This document shows positions 17,329 to 20,569 of a stretch of 20,569 nucleotides of DNA, piece by piece. The stretch's first letter is position 1. The number at the start of each line of letters is the position of its first letter. The stretch is from CAINEC01 sp046303115 (lineage in GTDB: Bacteria > Bacteroidota > Bacteroidia > AKYH767-A > OLB10), in assembly GCA_046303115.1 (NCBI GenBank), contig JBKCGZ010000195.1:1-20569 (forward strand), given 5' to 3'. Under the pieces are notes generated by a model, which worked only from the letters and a program-made list of their open reading frames with translations, had not been told where the DNA came from and made no database searches. Both the position numbers and the translations under genes were made by a program.

Positions 17329-18372
17329 ATGGAGAATAAAATAAAGCTTACTGAATTTAGTCATGGTTATGGTTGTGGATGTAAAATTTCTCCTGCGGTA
17401 TTATCATCAATACTAAGTGGGGCAAAAAGTAAATTACAGTTTCCGAATATGATTGTTGGTAATGCAACGAATGATGATGCAGCGGTAATGGATTTAGGTA
17501 ATGGACAAGCGCTAGTATCGACTACTGATTTTTTTATGCCTATCGTGGATGATGCTTTTAATTTTGGAAAGATAGCTGCGACAAACGCCATTAGTGATGT
17601 GTTTGCGATGGGAGGAAAGCCAATAATGGCATTGGCAATATTGGGATGGCCAATTGATAAATTACCTGCTGAATTAGCATCAGAAGTAATGCGTGGTGCT
17701 GTTGAAGTTTGTGATGCTGCGGGAATTCCTTTAGCAGGTGGACATACGATTGATAGTCCGGAACCGATATTTGGTTTAGCAGTTAACGGATTAGTTCAAA
17801 GAGATAAAATTCTAACGAATCAAGGTATACAAAAGGGCGATTTTTTATTTATTACTAAGCCCCTTGGAGTAGGAGTAATCGCAACAGCACATAAGATGGG
17901 AAAGGCAAGTGATGAAGATTTAAATAATGCAATTGAATCGATGTGTCGTTTGAATTCGATTGGAGCTTTGTTACCAGCAATAAAAGGAGTCCATGCACTT
18001 ACCGATGTTACAGGTTTTGGCTTATTCGGACATTTATTAGAGATGTTAGAGGGAACAGGATTCGCCGCGTTGATTGATACGAGTTCATGGCCTGTTTTAC
18101 CGAACATTAATAAATACCTTGCTCAATATACTATTCCTGCAATTACCTACCGCAATTGGAACAGCTATGGAATGAGAGTCGAAGAGCCGAATGCGGATGT
18201 ATTGCATTTAGGTTGCGATCCACAAACCAGCGGCGGACTTTTAATAGCGGTAGCACCTGAAGCGGTAGATGAGTTAGTGGCTCTTTTAAAAGAAAACAAT
18301 ATTCCTGAATCATGCTTAGCTCCAATCGGTAGAGTGATTAGTAAAGAGGGCGAGTGGGAGGTGGTTTTTTAG
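17329..18372 (+). CDS. selD: selenophosphate synthase SelD
   Basis: SelD makes selenophosphate from selenide and ATP. The 347-residue protein has the active-site loop SHGYGCGCKISP, where C16 and K19 correspond to Cys17 and Lys20 of E. coli SelD; the position is cysteine, not selenocysteine. Further family segments are TNDDAAVMDLGNG, STTDFFMPIVDDAF, DVFAMGGKP, LAGGHTID and the C-terminal GCDPQTSGGLL. The operon with selU shows the selenium is meant for tRNA here. No selA or selB is in view, so selenoprotein synthesis cannot be judged. Confidence 0.97.
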   Translation: MENKIKLTEFSHGYGCGCKISPAVLSSILSGAKSKLQFPNMIVGNATNDDAAVMDLGNGQALVSTTDFFMPIVDDAFNFGKIAATNAISDVFAMGGKPIMALAILGWPIDKLPAELASEVMRGAVEVCDAAGIPLAGGHTIDSPEPIFGLAVNGLVQRDKILTNQGIQKGDFLFITKPLGVGVIATAHKMGKASDEDLNNAIESMCRLNSIGALLPAIKGVHALTDVTGFGLFGHLLEMLEGTGFAALIDTSSWPVLPNINKYLAQYTIPAITYRNWNSYGMRVEEPNADVLHLGCDPQTSGGLLIAVAPEAVDELVALLKENNIPESCLAPIGRVISKEGEWEVVF

Positions 18373-18424
18373 GTTTTTAATCAGTATCATAGGAGATTTT
18401 ATGAATAATTAATAATTTTATTAA

Positions 18425-18790
18425 ATGCTTAAAACCATCTTTCGAATCGTAGCCGGTGCCTTGTGGCTTATGGGTCGTGTGACTGGCCGCACCTACAACG
18501 AGATGAATATCATCGTTTATTATTTTATAATTCCGTATTCTTGGTTGTTGATGTTGGATGCAATATTTGGATTTCATTATTGCGCAATTGTGGGTGGTAT
18601 TTTCTATTTATTATTCTGGTTAGCAATAAAGAATTTTCGACTTTTTTGTGATGACTTATTCAAATTTTCAGAAATGTTCTTGAATTCATTTAATAAATAC
18701 GGGAGTAATTATGTAGCTAGTTCAGTGTGGATTTGTGTTGCTGTACCGATTGTTATTTATGGGGTGCTGATTTACTACATGGTAACTTGA
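18425..18790 (+). CDS. small inner-membrane protein, function unknown
   Basis: A 121-residue protein with three clear hydrophobic segments (about 28-47, 50-69 and 99-118) and a possible amphipathic one at 4-18. The loop FDRDLFK-like region here reads FCDDLFKFSEMFLNSFNKYG (about 74-93) and is polar and helical. The segment TYNEMNIIVYYFIIPYSWLLMLD looks family-like, and I believe similar small membrane proteins occur in other Bacteroidota, but I cannot name one. It lies about 50 bases after selD with no terminator between, so read-through from selUD is possible; a selenium link is not implied. Confidence 0.7.
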   Translation: MLKTIFRIVAGALWLMGRVTGRTYNEMNIIVYYFIIPYSWLLMLDAIFGFHYCAIVGGIFYLLFWLAIKNFRLFCDDLFKFSEMFLNSFNKYGSNYVASSVWICVAVPIVIYGVLIYYMVT

Positions 18791-19088
18791 AAATAATTGG
18801 CTTTATTTTTCTCTATGCTCAACTAACAAGTGAAATTTAATCGTTCATTGAGCGAAGTCGAAATGACGATTGATTAATTTAAAGGGTTCCTTTCAGCAAG
18901 CTTGCAGCTTTTATGAGTAAGTGTTTACACTCATTATTTTTATCAAATAAAATTTATTTGAAGTGCAATGCAATGTCAGAAATGATTTTACGTTCACCTA
19001 AAGCCATTTTACCTAACTCTTGAATTTCAATACATTTTAATTTATTAACATATTAAAAAAATATAAATCCAAATTCTAATTTCATTTC
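18791..19088. other. gene-poor 298-base spacer
   Basis: No credible gene. It contains the REP-like hairpin listed separately, a perfect palindrome GCAAGCTTGC (18896-18905), a small hairpin ATGA...TCAT (18913-18934) and an 18-codon minus-strand reading frame (18954-19007) too short to call. No exact TAnnTTTG box was found before the gene at 19089. The stretch marks the change from housekeeping genes to the accessory segment. Confidence 0.6.
18839..18871. repeat. REP-like imperfect palindrome
   Basis: AATCGTTCATT pairs with AATGACGATT with one bulged T, giving a 10-bp stem around GAGCGAAGTCGA. The core resembles the short GAGCGAAGTCGAAATG elements that I recall as frequent between genes in Bacteroidota genomes. 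It has no T-tract, so it is not a terminator. Confidence 0.6.
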
Positions 19089-20150
19089 ATGCAAAATACT
19101 TTAAGAAATAAAATTCAAAATATTATCGATAATGATCAGTATAAGGATACTGAAATTACGCTTCGGTTAATTAATTTAATTAATGAAATAGATTTTCCAG
19201 TTACATTACATAAAGAGACAAAATCAATAGGTGAGTTGTGTACTAATTTGGTCACAACAATGAGCAAAGAGAGCATTTATAAAGATAGTATCTTGACAGG
19301 CTTTACTGATTTTGATGCCAAGTTCAGAGGGTTCTCTCCTGGTGAATTTGTAGTAGTCGGTGCTCGACCGGGAATGGGCAAGACTAACTTTATTTTAAAC
19401 ATGGCTATCAATATGGCTGAAAAGCAGGCCGTGCAATTATTTTCGTTTGACAATTCGGAAACCAATTTGGCAATTAAAGTTCTTAGTTGTGTAAGTGAAA
19501 TTTCGATGGGTAAATTCGATTACGATAAAATTACTCCATATGAATTAGAAGCAATAAAAAAGGCTTCAGAAAAAATAGCGAACTTAAAGCTCTATATCAA
19601 GGAGTGTTCTTATGCGAATTATCAGGAGTTTAAAAATGAGTTGTTGAAGCAAATCAAAGAAAAAGATTTGAAAGTTGTTTTTGTCGATTTTTTACAATCG
19701 ATGATTCCTACTAAGTTTCGAAATAATCGCGAATTTGAAATCGGATACATTTGTCGTGAATTAAAAGCAATTGCCAAAGAATATAATATTTGCATTGTAG
19801 CTACCAGTCAGTTAAGTCGTGCAGTAGAATCGCGTGGAAGTTCAAAACGTCCTCAATTAGCAGACTTACGTGATAGCGGTATGATTGAGCAGGAAGCTGA
19901 TAAAGTTATTTTCTTATACCGACCAGAATATTATGGGCTTGAAATGTTGGAAGATGGTACGACTACTAGAAATTTGATGGAATTAATTGTTGCAAAAAAT
20001 AGAGATGGAAAGGTGGATGAAGTTAAAATGGGCTGTCATTTTCATTTTTGTAAAGTAATCGATTATAATCATTTTGATTTTAGCGATTTTGATTTTGGTG
20101 GTGGAATTATTATCGATCGATTTAAAGATTTAGGTCAAGATGAATTTTAA
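19089..20150 (+). CDS. stand-alone DnaB-type helicase C-terminal (RecA-like) domain protein
   Basis: A 353-residue protein that matches only the motor half of the replicative helicase DnaB. Residues 1-65 replace the DnaB N-terminal collar and linker with an unrelated helical stretch. The ATPase core has TGFTDFDAKFRGFSPGE (70-86), Walker A GARPGMGKT (91-99), Walker B VVFVDFLQSM (197-205; D200, Q203), ATSQLSRAVESR (238-249) and the C-terminal arginine region KRPQLADLRDSGMIEQEADKV. The usual catalytic glutamate after Walker A (SLEM in DnaB) is aspartate, D121, in SFDNS. It is too short to be the cell's replicative helicase. It ends 11 bases before the candidate retron RNA on the same strand, so a shared transcript is likely. 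A role with that RNA or its DNA product is inference. Confidence 0.85.
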   Translation: MQNTLRNKIQNIIDNDQYKDTEITLRLINLINEIDFPVTLHKETKSIGELCTNLVTTMSKESIYKDSILTGFTDFDAKFRGFSPGEFVVVGARPGMGKTNFILNMAINMAEKQAVQLFSFDNSETNLAIKVLSCVSEISMGKFDYDKITPYELEAIKKASEKIANLKLYIKECSYANYQEFKNELLKQIKEKDLKVVFVDFLQSMIPTKFRNNREFEIGYICRELKAIAKEYNICIVATSQLSRAVESRGSSKRPQLADLRDSGMIEQEADKVIFLYRPEYYGLEMLEDGTTTRNLMELIVAKNRDGKVDEVKMGCHFHFCKVIDYNHFDFSDFDFGGGIIIDRFKDLGQDEF

Positions 20151-20161
20151 TTAATAAATAT

Positions 20162-20329
20162 AGAGCCGTTGGAGTCAAAATTATGATGTCGAACAAAAGA
20201 GACATAGTGGTTTGTGTTCCTGCAACCCGTGATCGAGTGAGTCTGCCAAAACTATTTATTCATAGTTCGCTGCGCTCACTACTCATAAATAGCACATTTG
20301 TCAAAGATACTTAACAACGGCTCTTTTTT
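20162..20329 (+). ncRNA. candidate retron msr-msd RNA
   Basis: The ends pair perfectly: AGAGCCGTTG (20162-20171) with CAACGGCTCT (20315-20324). GAGT/ACTT (20172-20175 with 20309-20312) extends this past a 2-base bulge, as the a1/a2 repeats of a retron would. Inside lie an msr-like hairpin ATGTC/GACAT (20186-20205), a weaker GGTT/AACC hairpin (20209-20227), and a long msd-like hairpin (20252-20292). An AGT follows a1 where the branching guanosine would be expected. There is no convincing open reading frame. The ORF that follows starts 4 bases after the T-run. The a1/a2 stem plus TTTTTT could also act as a terminator. The main alternative is a 6S-like regulatory RNA, which also has a long closing stem. 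Confidence 0.6.
20252..20292 (+). repeat. msd-like hairpin within the structured RNA
   Basis: CTATTTAT (20252-20259) pairs with ATAAATAG (20285-20292). A 3x3 internal loop follows, then TAGT (20263-20266) pairs with ACTA (20278-20281) around an 11-base GC-rich loop. In a retron, the reverse transcript of this part would be the hairpin of the msDNA. Confidence 0.7.
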
Positions 20330-20333
20330 AACT

Positions 20334-20569
20334 ATGAATAATTACAAGCAACTTTTAAAACTAACCGCTGAACGACGGCATGAATTGTTTCATTCGATTG
20401 TAATTTGGAAAAACTTTCATTTGTTTAGAGAGAATCATCATGATTTATTGAAACATGAAATTAATTCCATTTTATTTTTAGGGATTAATTCACCTGGCTT
20501 ATTAGAGTTATTGTTGAAGGCAGATTTTCGGTCTATTCAACATGTGGTTAATTATCCTGTATATACCAC
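20334..20569 (+). CDS. 5' part of a gene, likely retron reverse transcriptase (cut by window end)
   Basis: The frame is open from the ATG at 20334 to the last base, giving 78 residues and two bases. The start lies 9 bases past the a2 repeat. The visible N-terminus is helical and histidine-rich (RHELFHSIVIWKNFHLFRENHH). The segment SPGLLELLLKADFRSIQHVVNYPVYTT resembles the region just before the first fingers motif of retron reverse transcriptases; retron Ec86 has a comparable LRLLIYTADFR stretch. In that family an IPKK.GG.R.I motif should follow. The catalytic YADD box and the X and Y regions lie beyond the window, so the call depends on this short match and on the RNA directly upstream. Confidence 0.55.
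   Translation, partial: MNNYKQLLKLTAERRHELFHSIVIWKNFHLFRENHHDLLKHEINSILFLGINSPGLLELLLKADFRSIQHVVNYPVYT

Noticed and set aside
18394..18412. AGGAGA followed by ATG and a three-codon reading frame before the small membrane protein gene
   Set aside because: Good Shine-Dalgarno-like spacing, but the frame ends after three codons. Probably chance.
18788..18812. AAAATAA/TTATTTT hairpin after the small membrane protein gene
   Set aside because: The stem is only A-T pairs with no proper T-tract after it, so it is unlikely to terminate transcription.
18954..19040. Short minus-strand reading frame encoding ELGKMALGERKIISDIALHF
   Set aside because: It looks protein-like, but from its ATG it has only 17 residues, an upstream stop and no neighbours. 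Too short to call a gene; could be a remnant.
20162..20329. 6S RNA as the identity of the structured RNA
   Set aside because: Size and closing stem fit, but the direct coupling to an RT-like ORF and the msd-like hairpin fit a retron better. Kept as the main alternative, since I cannot run a covariance model.
1..20569. CRISPR arrays, tRNA or rRNA genes, insertion sequences
   Set aside because: No spaced direct repeats, no tRNA-like cloverleaf and no transposase-like protein were found on either strand.

Overview
The window looks like a chromosomal stretch from a member of the Bacteroidota. The sequence is AT-rich. The protein families are typical of that phylum: a TPR/PD40 envelope protein, fused FTCD, a PdxH-YqgE neighbourhood, a short RsmI-like methylase and SelU-SelD. 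Several genes have the phylum's -7 box (TAnnTTTG) just upstream of the start, and clear Shine-Dalgarno sequences are rare. I cannot name the genus.

Layout. 1-339 is the 3' end of an unknown gene, followed by a two-way terminator. 402-8378 runs on the minus strand: prmA, a 1479-residue secreted protein of unknown function, plsY, and a TPR/PD40/SPOR envelope protein. 8554-11488 runs on the plus strand with hutI and a fused formimidoyltransferase-cyclodeaminase, the last steps of the tetrahydrofolate branch of histidine breakdown. A tandem octamer repeat and a two-gene cassette (67-residue protein plus nucleotidyltransferase) follow at 11489-12231. 12258-14923 runs on the minus strand: pdxH, a membrane metallophosphoesterase, and an RsmI-like methylase interrupted by one in-frame amber codon. 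15123-18372 runs on the plus strand: yqgE, a RelE-type toxin-antitoxin pair, then selU-selD for 2-selenouridine in tRNA. A small membrane protein gene (18425-18790) and a gene-poor stretch with a REP-like hairpin lead into the last segment.

The last segment (about 18.8 kb to the end) is the most interesting. A stand-alone DnaB-type helicase C-terminal domain ends 11 bases before a 168-base region. That region is bounded by a perfect 10-bp inverted repeat and contains internal hairpins, and it is followed 4 bases after its T-run by an open reading frame cut by the window edge. The layout (a1, msr-like and msd-like hairpins, a2, ORF), together with the ORF's LLLKADFR...YPVY segment, is what a retron looks like. 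I therefore propose a retron whose non-coding RNA and reverse transcriptase start here, with a DnaB-C protein as a possible new partner. The reverse transcriptase catalytic motifs lie outside the window, so this stays a hypothesis; a 6S-like RNA is the main alternative.

Most of the remaining genes are housekeeping. Secondary points of interest are the 1479-residue protein, the amber-interrupted methylase, the nucleotidyltransferase cassette, and the SPOR domain replacing the usual OmpA domain.
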